From assembly GCF_963677305.1 (NCBI RefSeq), contig NZ_OY781925.1, positions 3,190,783 through 3,254,782 on the forward strand: DNA of 64,000 bases, read 5' to 3'. A program made the position numbers and the translations under genes. Origin of the DNA: an uncultured Holophaga sp. (GTDB lineage: Bacteria > Acidobacteriota > Holophagae > Holophagales > Holophagaceae). The notes beneath the pieces were generated by a model. It did not search any database. It saw only the letters and a list, made by a program, of their open reading frames with translations, and was not told where the DNA came from. This document shows, piece by piece, positions 1-8,865 of this stretch (within the stretch, counting starts at the first letter, position 1; each line of letters begins with the position of its first letter).

Positions 1-1015
1 AGAGGGCCTGCAGGTTGCTGATGATGGAGCGGACCATGTTGGGCAGGCTGGCCAGGACGCCCATGACCCCGGCCCCGGCGATGGCGCCCACGCCGATGAT
101 GCGGACATAACTGAAGAAGACCTGCTCGGGACTCATCCCGGCGATGGGCACGGTGCCCGGGGGCACCACCCCGGTGGTGTACTGCCCCACGGCATGAACC
201 AGGGGCACCAGCACAAACATGCTGAAGAAGCTGCCGGCGGCGATGATCGCCGAGTAGCGGAGGCCGATGATGTAGCCGATGCCCAGGGTCGCGGCGCTGT
301 TGAGCATGTTGAAGGAGAGGAAGCGCTTCTCCATCGCATCCCCGATCCAGGCGTGGCGGAAGCGGATCTCCTCCCCCATGGCTCTGAAGAGGGTCACCAG
401 GCCGTCATAGGCGGCCCCCACCACAGCAGCCACCGCCAACTCCCGGGCCTGGTTCCCCGCCCGCTCCCCCGTCACCAGGATCTCGGCCGTGGCGGTGGCC
501 TCAGGCCAGGGGAAGACGCCGTGGTTCTCCACCATGAAATGGTGGCGCAGGGGAATGAGGAAGAGGATGCCCAGGCAGCCCCCGATAAAGCTCACCAGGA
601 CCACCTGCCAGAGGGTGGGCTGGTTGACCCCGCTCCCCGGCATGGCGCTGAGCATGTAGAGGGCCGGCAGGGTGAAGACCGCGCCGGAGACCACATGACT
701 GGAGTTGGCCCCGATGCTCTGGGCGATGACATTCTCCAGGATCGAGTTGCGGCGGGAGAAGAAGCGGGAGAGCCCCACCGCCAGGATGGAGATGGGGATG
801 GCCGCCTCGATGCCCTGCCCCAGTTTGAGGGCCAGATAGGCGGCGGCCATGGAGAAGATGGCGCAGAAGACCAGTCCCAGGGTGACGCTTCGGACCGTGA
901 CCTCAGGCACACCGTCCTGGGGAACCAGGGGAACATAGGTCTCCCCGGAAGCCAGGGGACGCCGGGCATTCTCCGGGAGTCCGTGGAGGGGACCGGAAGG
1001 GTTTTCCTGGGTCAT
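1..1015 (-). CDS. OPT-family oligopeptide/metal-chelate transporter (3' end outside window)
   Basis: The frame read leftwards from an ATG at 1015 stays open to the window edge, giving 338 residues without a stop. After about 45 polar residues it becomes a chain of long hydrophobic helices, with text typical of the OPT/YSL family such as NSSHVVSGAVFTLPALYM and FPWPEATATAEI. OPT proteins import peptides or metal chelates across the inner membrane. The start is supported by GGAG six bases upstream. It is divergent from the GntR gene at 1246, which may control it. The substrate cannot be read from sequence. Confidence 0.85.
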   Translation of the reverse strand, partial: MTQENPSGPLHGLPENARRPLASGETYVPLVPQDGVPEVTVRSVTLGLVFCAIFSMAAAYLALKLGQGIEAAIPISILAVGLSRFFSRRNSILENVIAQSIGANSSHVVSGAVFTLPALYMLSAMPGSGVNQPTLWQVVLVSFIGGCLGILFLIPLRHHFMVENHGVFPWPEATATAEILVTGERAGNQARELAVAAVVGAAYDGLVTLFRAMGEEIRFRHAWIGDAMEKRFLSFNMLNSAATLGIGYIIGLRYSAIIAAGSFFSMFVLVPLVHAVGQYTTGVVPPGTVPIAGMSPEQVFFSYVRIIGVGAIAGAGVMGVLASLPNMVRSIISNLQAL

Positions 1016-1245
1016 GGACGCTCCAGAGTCGTGAAATACAGCATGTTATTCCGGGCGAAACAATGCGAGGATAGCAAGGAATCCCACGAGAAGCGTCCAT
1101 CCCCCTCCCGCCTCTCGCGGAGCGGAGCTAGTATGATCAACCCCATGGGGGACACAGGCTCCATCGTATGACGATGCAAGTCACCCCTCGACGCTAACAC
1201 ACATCCAAGAGCTGAACGCAGCACCGTTGCGCAGGCAGAAGCAGA

Positions 1246-2013
1246 ATGGCGACCAGTTTCGACAAAATCAGGCCCCCCGAAACCCTTCACAGCTGTGTCA
1301 CCCGGACCCTGGGGCTCCAGCTGATCCAGGCCGGCGGAGCCACCAAGCCCGTCGTCCTCCCCAACGAGGAACAGCTCTGCCTCCAGCTCGGGGTCAGCCG
1401 CAGCATCCTGCGGGAGTCGCTCAAGGTGCTCGCCGACAAGGGCATGCTGGAAGTCCGCCCCCGCTCGGGCATGCGCAGCCGCCCCCGGGAGTTCTGGAAC
1501 CTCCTGGACCCCGACATCCTGGCCTGGTCCGCCGAAGTGAACTGCGATGTGAATTTCCTCAGGGACCTCTGCGAGGTTCGCCTGGCCATCGAGCCCACGG
1601 CCGCTGGCTTTGCCGCCGTCCGGGCCACGGAGGACGACATTCAGGCCATCGAGGCCTGCCTCTCTCAGCGGGAGGCCGTCATCACCTCGGCCGACTACGA
1701 GAGCCTGGTCAGCATCGACCTCCAGTTCCATGCGGCGGTGGTCGAGGCCTCCCACAACCCCATCTTCCGCAATCTCAACAACAGCATCCGCGAACCCTTC
1801 CGGATGTCCCTGGCCTACACCACCAAGTTCGGCTGGGCCACCACCCTGGGTCTGACGGCCCACCGCAAGCTGGTGGACGCCATCAAGCGCCACGACGCCA
1901 TGGCCGCCCGCGCCGCCGCGGACAAGATCGTCGGCTACGCCATGCTGGCCATCGAGCAGCTGGACCACAGCCCCACGGAGGGCAAGCCGAAGACACCTCC
2001 CGCCTTCTCCTGA
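1246..2013 (+). CDS. GntR/FadR-family transcriptional regulator with FCD domain
   Basis: This 255-residue protein has an N-terminal winged helix (about residues 25-85, including NEEQLCLQLGVSRSILRESL and a wing around VRPRSG) and a helical FCD effector domain from about residue 105, containing the usual R-x2-EP pattern (VRLAIEPTAAGFAA) and a later DLQFHAAVVEASHN segment carrying the Asp/His metal-site residues. FadR-subfamily regulators respond to small organic acids, often sugar acids. It lies divergent to the OPT transporter, with 230 bp between the starts, and ends directly in a strong palindromic terminator. Its ligand is unknown. Confidence 0.9.
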   Translation: MATSFDKIRPPETLHSCVTRTLGLQLIQAGGATKPVVLPNEEQLCLQLGVSRSILRESLKVLADKGMLEVRPRSGMRSRPREFWNLLDPDILAWSAEVNCDVNFLRDLCEVRLAIEPTAAGFAAVRATEDDIQAIEACLSQREAVITSADYESLVSIDLQFHAAVVEASHNPIFRNLNNSIREPFRMSLAYTTKFGWATTLGLTAHRKLVDAIKRHDAMAARAAADKIVGYAMLAIEQLDHSPTEGKPKTPPAFS

Positions 2014-2059
2014 TTTTCAGCAAAAGGGGCACGCGATCGCGTGCCCCTTTTGCTGAAAA
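2014..2059. terminator. 46-bp perfect palindrome, bidirectional intrinsic terminator
   Basis: A perfect inverted repeat centred between 2036 and 2037 carries T-runs and A-runs at both ends (TTTTCAGCAAAAGGGGCACG on the left arm). It begins right after the stop codon of the GntR gene and sits between that gene and the convergent membrane-protein gene ending at 2068, so it can terminate both. Confidence 0.93.
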
Positions 2060-2067
2060 AAAGTGAT

Positions 2068-2418
2068 TCAGTGGTGGGCGGAATCATCGGCCAGGGCTGG
2101 ATGGGGGGCAAAGTCCACCCGCTTCGCCAGAAAGATCAGCCAGAAGCCGTAGGCCCCCATCACCAGCCAGAGGACCCCCTCGATCATCCCCAGGGCCTCA
2201 TGCCCGATCCGTGGATGGGCGCCATGGTTGAGGAAGCCGCAGACCAGACCGACCACGCCCGCCAGCACCAGGAAGCGCCCCCAGGCGCGGGAGGGCCCGG
2301 GGCCGAGGCAGAGTTCGGGTGGGGTCGTGCCCAGGGGAGCCTCCTGCTCGCCCCGGAGCTGAACCCCCTGGAAGATCAGCAGTGCAGCGGTCAGGTAATA
2401 GAAGGTGTGGAAAAGCAT
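2068..2418 (-). CDS. Small hypothetical integral membrane protein
   Basis: The ORF can be opened from 2502, but the ATG at 2418 has AAGAGG six bases upstream and begins immediately before a hydrophobic segment (MLFHTFYYLTAALLIFQG), so I chose it; this gives 116 residues. Three membrane segments are visible: residues 3-17, about 50-65 and about 83-98. The C-terminus is polar and His-rich. I do not recognise a family. It is convergent with the GntR gene across the shared terminator and upstream of the TetR efflux operon in the opposite direction. Confidence 0.7.
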   Translation of the reverse strand: MLFHTFYYLTAALLIFQGVQLRGEQEAPLGTTPPELCLGPGPSRAWGRFLVLAGVVGLVCGFLNHGAHPRIGHEALGMIEGVLWLVMGAYGFWLIFLAKRVDFAPHPALADDSAHH

Positions 2419-2501
2419 GGGCGCCTCTTTCCCATTCATACCATGGCCAGGGGGAGGGGTGTGCCCGCCGTCACAGATGAGTGAATCAACCTCCGACCAC
2501 A

Positions 2502-2517
2502 AATCAATCGCTTGATT
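2502..2517 (+). promoter_or_regulatory. Inverted repeat AATCAA-N4-TTGATT, candidate TetR operator
   Basis: A perfect 6-bp inverted repeat with a 4-bp spacer lies 47 bp upstream of the TetR-family start. A further AATCAA half-site occurs at 2484-2489, 18 bp away. TetR regulators usually bind palindromes in front of their own operon, so autoregulation is the natural reading, but binding is inferred only. Confidence 0.45.
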
Positions 2518-2564
2518 AAAAAACCGTCCCCTGATTCCATGGAACCCGAGCCCGGAGAGTCGCC

Positions 2565-3260
2565 ATGGCGCAAGCCCACACCCAGTCCCACCCCGACGCC
2601 CGGACCCGACTGATCCATGCGGCGGTCCGGGTCTTTGCCATCAAGAACTTCGAGGGGGCCACCACCCGGGAGATCGCCAAGCTGGCCGAGGCCAATATCG
2701 CCCTCATCCAGTATCACTTCAAAGGCAAGGAAGGCCTCTACCTGGAGGCACTCCGCTGGATCTTCGAGACCGGCTCCGCCCACATGGACAAACTTCCCGA
2801 GCTGGCTCCTCCGGACGCCCCCCAGGTCCGGGGGAGGACCGTGAAGGCCCTGCGTGCCTATCTCCGCATCATGGTGACCTCAGCCTGCATCACCCATCGG
2901 CTCATGGCCGAGGATCACGGGCCCGAGGTGGCGGAAGCGGCCCACCAGCTCTGGTCCCGGGAGTTCGTGACCCTGCACCCCGTGGCCCGGGACTTCATCC
3001 TGGAGGCCATCACGCCCTTCATCGAGTTCCTGAAGGGCTGCATCCAGCGCCTCCGGCCCGACCTGAGCGAGCAGGAAGGGCAGTTCATGGGCATGAGCGT
3101 GCAGGGCCAGCTCATGCTCCTGCACAACCTCCCTCTCATCCGTCACTACCGTGGCACGCCCTTCGGCGAGGAGGACCTGGAGGCCCTGGTCACCCACTTC
3201 ACTGCCTTCAGTCTCCGGGGTCTGGGCATCCCTGAGGCCTTCCCCCACCCAGGAGTCTGA
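2565..3260 (+). CDS. TetR-family regulator (CecR/YbiH-like) of the efflux operon
   Basis: This 231-residue protein begins with a TetR helix-turn-helix (residues about 12-58: TRLIHAAVRVFAIKNFEGAT and then IALIQYHFKGKEGLYLEAL) and continues into an all-helical ligand domain resembling the CecR/YbiH type. CecR-like repressors control HlyD/ABC or RND efflux genes, which matches the downstream TolC, MFP and RND genes; the TolC start is 2 bp past its stop. GGAGAG sits seven bases before the ATG. The effector is unknown. Confidence 0.88.
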   Translation: MAQAHTQSHPDARTRLIHAAVRVFAIKNFEGATTREIAKLAEANIALIQYHFKGKEGLYLEALRWIFETGSAHMDKLPELAPPDAPQVRGRTVKALRAYLRIMVTSACITHRLMAEDHGPEVAEAAHQLWSREFVTLHPVARDFILEAITPFIEFLKGCIQRLRPDLSEQEGQFMGMSVQGQLMLLHNLPLIRHYRGTPFGEEDLEALVTHFTAFSLRGLGIPEAFPHPGV

Positions 3261-3262
3261 TC

Positions 3263-4555
3263 ATGGTCCCCTTCCCCCCCGCCCTGGTGGCCGAAGCCCC
3301 GGTTCCGACCCGGCCCCTCACCCTCAACCTCGCCTCGGCCCTCGAGCGGGCCCGGCGCGAGAATCCCCTGCTCCAGGCGGCCAAGGCCAGGGTCATCGAG
3401 CGGCAGGGCCTCATCACTTCCACCCGGGCCGATGCCCTGCCCCAGCTGACGGTGATCGGCGATGTCACCCGGGCCCGGGATGTGAGCCTCCTCCTGGGGG
3501 GCACGGGCACCCTTTTCCAGGCCTTCGGTCTCACGGCCGACCAGTTGGTCAAGCCCACCAACGTCTATACGACCCAGGTGAACCTCAGCCAGCCCCTCTT
3601 CTACTGGGGCAAGCTGGGCACCGCCATCGAGGTGGCCAAGATGGGTGAGCGGGAGGCCAGCCTGGGCTACACCACCTCCGAGCTCGATACCTTGCACGGC
3701 GTGGCCAAGGCCTACATCCAGGTCCTGGCCACCCAGGCGGAACTGGAGGTGGTGCAGACCCGTCTGCAGACCGCCGAGCAGTTCCTCAGCGATGTGAAGG
3801 CCAAGCTCGAGACCCAGACGGCCACGGAACTGGACCGCCTCCGGGCCGAAAGCGAGTACCTCGGGGTGGTGCCCGAGAACCTCCAGGCCGAAGCAGACCA
3901 CCAGCGGGCTCTGGAGCTCCTCAATGGCCAGCTGGGCCTGGACCCCCACACGCCTCTGCAACTCACAGACCCGGGAGGCCCCGATCTGGCAACCCTGCCG
4001 CTGGCGCACGAACGGAGCGAGATCGCCCAGTATCGCCAGCAGGAGGAGATGTATCAGGCCAATGCGAAGATCATCGCCTCGGACCTCCGCCCCAAGTTCG
4101 ACTTCAACGCCTCCTATGGCTACCAGACCGGAGAGAGCGCCAGCCTCTTCAAGGAGCCCTACGACACCTGGAAGGTGGGCGTCACCATGCGCTTCCCGGT
4201 CTTCGACGGCCTGCGGACCCGGGGCAAGCTCCAGCAGAACAGCGCCCAGCTGGAGCAGGTGCGGCAGTCCCGCATCGACAAGGAGCGGGCCATCGCCGTG
4301 GAACTGAGTACCGCCCAGCGCGAGCTGAAGAAGGCCGTCGCCCTCCGTGAGGCCTCGGAAAAGGCCTACAGCGCCGCTCTGGAGGCCCTCCGGACCAGCC
4401 GCGAGTCCTTCGATCAGGGCCTCATCACCAGCTTGGACCTGCTCCAGGCCGAGCGCTCCGAGCGCCAGCAGGAGAGCCAGCGTCGCAGGGCCCAGCTGGG
4501 CGTCTGGACCGCTCTCTTCGACTACCGCCGCGCCTGCGGCCTGCCCCCCCTCTGA
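3263..4555 (+). CDS. TolC-family outer-membrane efflux protein
   Basis: At 430 residues the length is normal for the family. Two repeated coiled-coil halves are visible, with heptad-like stretches around residues 20-60, 130-200, 250-270 and 340-400, and family text such as TQVNLSQPLFYWG and MRFPVFDGLRTRGKL. It should form the outer-membrane duct for the RND pump encoded by the next two genes. The ATG overlaps the operon junction and has AGGAG seven bases upstream. Oddly, the N-terminus (MVPFPPALVAEAPVP) is not a convincing signal peptide, and an in-frame stop at 3233-3235 rules out any long extension. Confidence 0.9.
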   Translation: MVPFPPALVAEAPVPTRPLTLNLASALERARRENPLLQAAKARVIERQGLITSTRADALPQLTVIGDVTRARDVSLLLGGTGTLFQAFGLTADQLVKPTNVYTTQVNLSQPLFYWGKLGTAIEVAKMGEREASLGYTTSELDTLHGVAKAYIQVLATQAELEVVQTRLQTAEQFLSDVKAKLETQTATELDRLRAESEYLGVVPENLQAEADHQRALELLNGQLGLDPHTPLQLTDPGGPDLATLPLAHERSEIAQYRQQEEMYQANAKIIASDLRPKFDFNASYGYQTGESASLFKEPYDTWKVGVTMRFPVFDGLRTRGKLQQNSAQLEQVRQSRIDKERAIAVELSTAQRELKKAVALREASEKAYSAALEALRTSRESFDQGLITSLDLLQAERSERQQESQRRRAQLGVWTALFDYRRACGLPPL

Positions 4556-4573
4556 CCCCTTCCAGGTGGAACC

Positions 4574-5677
4574 ATGAACAAGAAGACGATCACCCTCTCG
4601 GTCCTGGCCATCCTGATCCTTGCCGGGGCCATCGCCTACCACCGCTCCGGGAGGAACCAGGAGCTGGCCAAGCAGCGGAGCCAGAAGGAGGCCGGCCTGG
4701 TGCCGGTGACGCTGGCCAGTGTCGAGAACCGCTCATTCCGCAGCTCCTATCCCTTCACCGGCACCCTCCTGGCGGTCAACCGCGCCGAACTCAAAGCCGA
4801 AGTCTCGGGACGGGTCACCCGCGTCTGCGTCCAGGAGGGCGACCCTGTGAAGGCGGGCACCGTCCTCTGCGCCCAGGATGAGGATGAGCTCCTGCTCTCC
4901 GTCCAGGCCGCCGAGGCCCAGCTCGCCCAGGCCCGGGTCCAGGCCCAGCAGGCCCAGCGGGACAACGACCGCTACCAGAGCCTGCTGGCCAAGCGCAGCG
5001 TCACCAAGCAGGCCGCCCAGCAGGCCGAGACCACCTTCAACGCCAACCAGGCCGTGGCCCGGGCCGCCGAGAGCAACCTCGGCCTCGCCCGCACCCGCCT
5101 GCGGAAGTCCCGTATCACCGCCCCCTTCGCCGGGGAGGTGGCCCGCCGGGCCGTGCAGCCCGGCGAGGTGCTCTCGCCGGGGCAGACCGCCTTCGAGATC
5201 GTGGACAACCGCAAGCTGGAGATCCAGGCCGACCTCCCAGCCGAATCCCTGGCCCACATCAAGGTGGGCATGAAGGCCACCTTCCGGGTGGCGGGCTTCG
5301 ACCAGCCCTTCGAGGCCACCCTCACCCAGATCAGCGGCAGCGTCCAGCAGGACGGCCGCACCCTCCGGGTCCGCATGGAGGCCCCCAACCCGGAGGGGCG
5401 CCTCAAGAGCGGGCTCTTCGCCGAAGGGGAGCTCCTGGGCATCGGCGAACAGACCCACGCCTCCCTGCCCGTCTCGGTGCTGACCGCGGTGGGACGCGAG
5501 GCCGATGTCTACGTCCTGGATGGCCGGGTAGTGCGCCGCAGGCGGATCCTCCTCTCCGGGCAGGAACAGTCAGGCTGGCGTCCGGTGGACGGCCTGAAGC
5601 CTGGGGAGCAGGTGGTGGACCTGGGGCGTGAACTGGTCACTGACGGAACCCCCGTCACCCTCAAGAAGGGGAACTGA
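4574..5677 (+). CDS. RND efflux periplasmic adaptor (membrane fusion protein, HlyD family)
   Basis: This 367-residue protein has an N-terminal hydrophobic anchor (ITLSVLAILILAGAIAY), a biotinyl-lipoyl-like half (ELKAEVSGRVTRVCVQEGDP), an Ala/Gln-rich alpha hairpin (residues about 105-165) and the second lipoyl half (RKSRITAPFAGEVARRAVQP), followed by beta-barrel and membrane-proximal domains. It links the RND pump to TolC in the periplasm. It starts 18 bp after the TolC gene and ends 2 bp before the RND gene. Substrate range cannot be read. Confidence 0.93.
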   Translation: MNKKTITLSVLAILILAGAIAYHRSGRNQELAKQRSQKEAGLVPVTLASVENRSFRSSYPFTGTLLAVNRAELKAEVSGRVTRVCVQEGDPVKAGTVLCAQDEDELLLSVQAAEAQLAQARVQAQQAQRDNDRYQSLLAKRSVTKQAAQQAETTFNANQAVARAAESNLGLARTRLRKSRITAPFAGEVARRAVQPGEVLSPGQTAFEIVDNRKLEIQADLPAESLAHIKVGMKATFRVAGFDQPFEATLTQISGSVQQDGRTLRVRMEAPNPEGRLKSGLFAEGELLGIGEQTHASLPVSVLTAVGREADVYVLDGRVVRRRRILLSGQEQSGWRPVDGLKPGEQVVDLGRELVTDGTPVTLKKGN

Positions 5678-5679
5678 GC

Positions 5680-8600
5680 ATGTTCCTCTCGGACCTTTCC
5701 ATCAAGCGCCCGGTCCTCACGACCTGCGTGATGCTGGCCCTGGTGGTCCTGGGCCTCTTCTCCATGAAGACCCTGGGCCTGGACCTCTTCCCCAATGTCG
5801 ACATCCCGGTGGTCACCGTGAGCGTGAACTATCCGGGGGCCAGTCCCGACGCGGTCGAGCAGGACGTCATCAAGAAAATCGAGGAGGCGGTCAATCCCAT
5901 CGAGAAGGTGGACGAGATCCACTCCACCAGCCAGGAGGGCTATGGCGTCGTCCAGATCCAGTTCAAGATCGAACGGGACATCGACAAGGCCGTGGATGAT
6001 GTCCGCTCCCGCATCGGGCAGATCCGCAAGGACCTGCCGGACACCATCAAGGAGCCGGTGATCCAGAAGTTCGACCCGGCCCAGCTGCCCGTGCTCTCCC
6101 TGGTGGTGAAGCCCGATGCGGCCCACCAGGACATGAGCCCCCGGGAGCTGACCCGCATCACCGACGAGTTCCTGAAGCGCCAGCTGGAGAACATCCCCGG
6201 CGTCGGCAAGGCCGAGGTGGTGGGTGGCTCCACCCGCAGCATCCTGGTGCAGCTGGATCCCGAGAAGCTGGAGTCCCTCGGCCTCAACCTCAACCAGGTC
6301 ATGAATGTCCTCGGCCAGGACACCCAGTCCGTCCCCAGCGGCAACCTCCTGACCCCCACCCGGGAGATCGCTGTCCGGGTGGATGCCAAGGCCCGCCGGG
6401 TCGAGGACTTCGCCCATGTCATCGTCGGCAACCAGAAGGGCCGCCCCATCGAGCTGAGGGAGATCGCCCGCATCGCCGACTCGGTGAAGGAGAAGCGCTC
6501 CCTGGCCCGCATGGATGGCCAGGACGCCGTGGCCCTGCAGATCCAGAAGCAGTCCGGCGGCAACACCGTCGCCATGGTGAAGGCGGTGCGGAAGAAGCTG
6601 ACTGAACTCCAGCCCGAGCTCTCGCGCCTGGGGGTGGTCACCGTCACGGCACGGGACAACTCCAAGTTCATTGTGGACGCGGTGGAGGATGTGGCCATGA
6701 CCATCGTCCTGGGCGGCCTGCTGGCGGTCCTGGTGGTCTTCTACTTCCTCAAGAGCTGGCGCAGCACCATCATCACCAGCCTCACCCTGCCGGTCTCCGT
6801 CATCGGCTCCTTCACCATCATGAAGATCCTGGGCTTCACCCTGAACACCATGACCCTGATGGCCCTCTCCCTGGCCATCGGCATCCTCATCGATGACGCC
6901 ATCGTGGTGCGGGAGAACATCACCCGCCACGCCGAGATGGGCAAGGACCACATCACCGCCGCCCGGGAGGGCACCGCCGAGATCGGCCAGGCGGTCATCG
7001 CCACCACCCTCTCCATCCTCGCAGTCTTCATCCCGGTCGCCTTCATGGGCGGCATCGTGGGGCGCTTCTTCTTCTCCTTCGGCATGGTGGTGGCCTTCGC
7101 CGTCACCATCTCCCTCTTCGTCAGCTTCACCCTGGACCCCATGCTGAGCGCCGTCTGGCCCGACCCCGAACACGAGAAGGGCTACCAGGAGTCCCACCAC
7201 GGCCACCGGCGCTTCATCATGCGAACGGTGGACTGGTTCAATGACCGGGTGGACGCCTGGGAGAGGCTCTACCGCAGGGTCATCGTCTGGGCCCTGGCCC
7301 ACCGCTGGACCACCCTCCTGGGCGCTCTCCTCTCCTTTGCCCTGGCCATGGGCCTCTCGGGGATGCTGGGCGGGGACTTCATGCCCGACTATGACCGGGG
7401 CGATCTGCAGGTGGGCTTCAAGACCCAGGCGGACGCCAGCCTGGAGGCCACGAAGCGCACGGCGGAGGCCATCGAACGCATCATCCGGACCCGCCCGGAC
7501 GGCAGTCCCAGCAGCGAAGTCGATCACGTCTTCACCACCCTCGGCACAGGCCTGACCCCCAGCATCCGCAGCGGCTCCGTCTACATCAAGTTCAAGGACA
7601 GGGGACGCCGGGGGCTGATCACCATCCGCCGGGAGCTGCGGGACCGTCTGCGGGACCTGCCCGGGGTCGAGACCGATGTCAGCGCTGTGGATGACATGAA
7701 CCAGGAGAAGGCCCTGAGCCTCGCCATCGTCGGTCCGGACCGCCAGCAGGTGGAGGCCGCCGAACCCCTGGTGCTGGATGCGATCCGCAGCACCGATGGC
7801 GCCGTGGATGTCACCAGCAGCCGGGACCGCAGCAAGCCCGAGCTCCGCATCACCGTCGACCGCAAGGCGGCTTCGGACCTGGGAGTCTCCCCCATCGCCG
7901 TGGCCAACGTCGTGCGGCCCCTGGTGGACGGCGTGGATGTGGCCAAGTACGAGGACCCGGAGACGGGAGAACAGTACGACGTGACGGTGCGCCTGGCGGA
8001 TGCCGACCGGGCCCGGGAGGCCCAGCTCCGGGACCTGACGGTCACCTCCACCAAGAAGGATCCCGCAGGGAACTACTACCTGGTGAAGCTCAGCAGTGTG
8101 GCGCACTTCGAGAACACGACTTCCCCCGCCAAGCTGGAGCGGCGGGGCCTCCAGCCCCAGATCCTGGTCACCGCCAACAAGGAGGGACGCACCCTCAACG
8201 AGGTGGTGGGCGATGTGAGTACCCGGGTGGAGAAGCTCAAGGCCAGCGGAGTCCTGCCTGAGGGGGTGAAGGTGGAGGCCACGGGCAATGCCAAGCACAA
8301 CAAGGAGACGGCGGGCTACATGGGCACCTCGCTCCTGCTGGCGGTCTGCTTCATCTACTTCGTGCTGGCCAGCCAGTTCGAGAGCTTCAAGCTGCCCGTC
8401 ACCATCATGGTGACCCTGCCCCTCTCCATGGTGGGCATGGTGCTCATGCTGCTCATCACCGGGGACTCCAACAGCATGATGACCAGCATCGGCCTCATCC
8501 TGCTCATGGGGCTGGTGACCAAGAACGCCATCCTGCTGGTGGACCGCACCCTGCACAACATGCGGGTGGAGCACATGCCCCGGCGCGAGGCCCTGGTGGA

Positions 8601-8850
8601 AGCCGGCATGACCCGGCTGCGCCCCATCCTCATGACCACCCTGGCCATGATCGGCGGCATGCTGCCCCTCTTCCTGGCCCTGGGCTCGGGGGCCCAGATG
8701 CGCGCCCCCATGGCCCGGGCGGTGGTGGGCGGCATCATCACCTCGACCCTGCTGACCCTGGTGGTGATTCCGGTCTTCTTCGATCTCCTCGACGGGTTCA
8801 CCCTGAAGCGGGTCCTGGGCTGGCTGAAAGCCCTCCGGCACCGCTCCTGA
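5680..8850 (+). CDS. RND-family multidrug efflux permease (HAE1/AcrB type)
   Basis: The 1,056-residue length is that of AcrB-type pumps. It opens with the standard FLSDLSIKRPVLTTCVMLAL segment, has the TM4 aspartate pair in GILIDDAIVVRENI near residue 405 used for proton relay, and a second transmembrane block with NAILLVDRTLHNMR near residue 950. Two large periplasmic loops separate the membrane blocks. It acts with the adaptor and TolC encoded upstream, presumably under the TetR regulator. The second half also carries the family's LPLSMVGMVLMLLI text. The drug or metal specificity is not evident. Confidence 0.95.
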   Translation: MFLSDLSIKRPVLTTCVMLALVVLGLFSMKTLGLDLFPNVDIPVVTVSVNYPGASPDAVEQDVIKKIEEAVNPIEKVDEIHSTSQEGYGVVQIQFKIERDIDKAVDDVRSRIGQIRKDLPDTIKEPVIQKFDPAQLPVLSLVVKPDAAHQDMSPRELTRITDEFLKRQLENIPGVGKAEVVGGSTRSILVQLDPEKLESLGLNLNQVMNVLGQDTQSVPSGNLLTPTREIAVRVDAKARRVEDFAHVIVGNQKGRPIELREIARIADSVKEKRSLARMDGQDAVALQIQKQSGGNTVAMVKAVRKKLTELQPELSRLGVVTVTARDNSKFIVDAVEDVAMTIVLGGLLAVLVVFYFLKSWRSTIITSLTLPVSVIGSFTIMKILGFTLNTMTLMALSLAIGILIDDAIVVRENITRHAEMGKDHITAAREGTAEIGQAVIATTLSILAVFIPVAFMGGIVGRFFFSFGMVVAFAVTISLFVSFTLDPMLSAVWPDPEHEKGYQESHHGHRRFIMRTVDWFNDRVDAWERLYRRVIVWALAHRWTTLLGALLSFALAMGLSGMLGGDFMPDYDRGDLQVGFKTQADASLEATKRTAEAIERIIRTRPDGSPSSEVDHVFTTLGTGLTPSIRSGSVYIKFKDRGRRGLITIRRELRDRLRDLPGVETDVSAVDDMNQEKALSLAIVGPDRQQVEAAEPLVLDAIRSTDGAVDVTSSRDRSKPELRITVDRKAASDLGVSPIAVANVVRPLVDGVDVAKYEDPETGEQYDVTVRLADADRAREAQLRDLTVTSTKKDPAGNYYLVKLSSVAHFENTTSPAKLERRGLQPQILVTANKEGRTLNEVVGDVSTRVEKLKASGVLPEGVKVEATGNAKHNKETAGYMGTSLLLAVCFIYFVLASQFESFKLPVTIMVTLPLSMVGMVLMLLITGDSNSMMTSIGLILLMGLVTKNAILLVDRTLHNMRVEHMPRREALVEAGMTRLRPILMTTLAMIGGMLPLFLALGSGAQMRAPMARAVVGGIITSTLLTLVVIPVFFDLLDGFTLKRVLGWLKALRHRS

Positions 8851-8865
8851 CCCCTCTTCTCCGGG

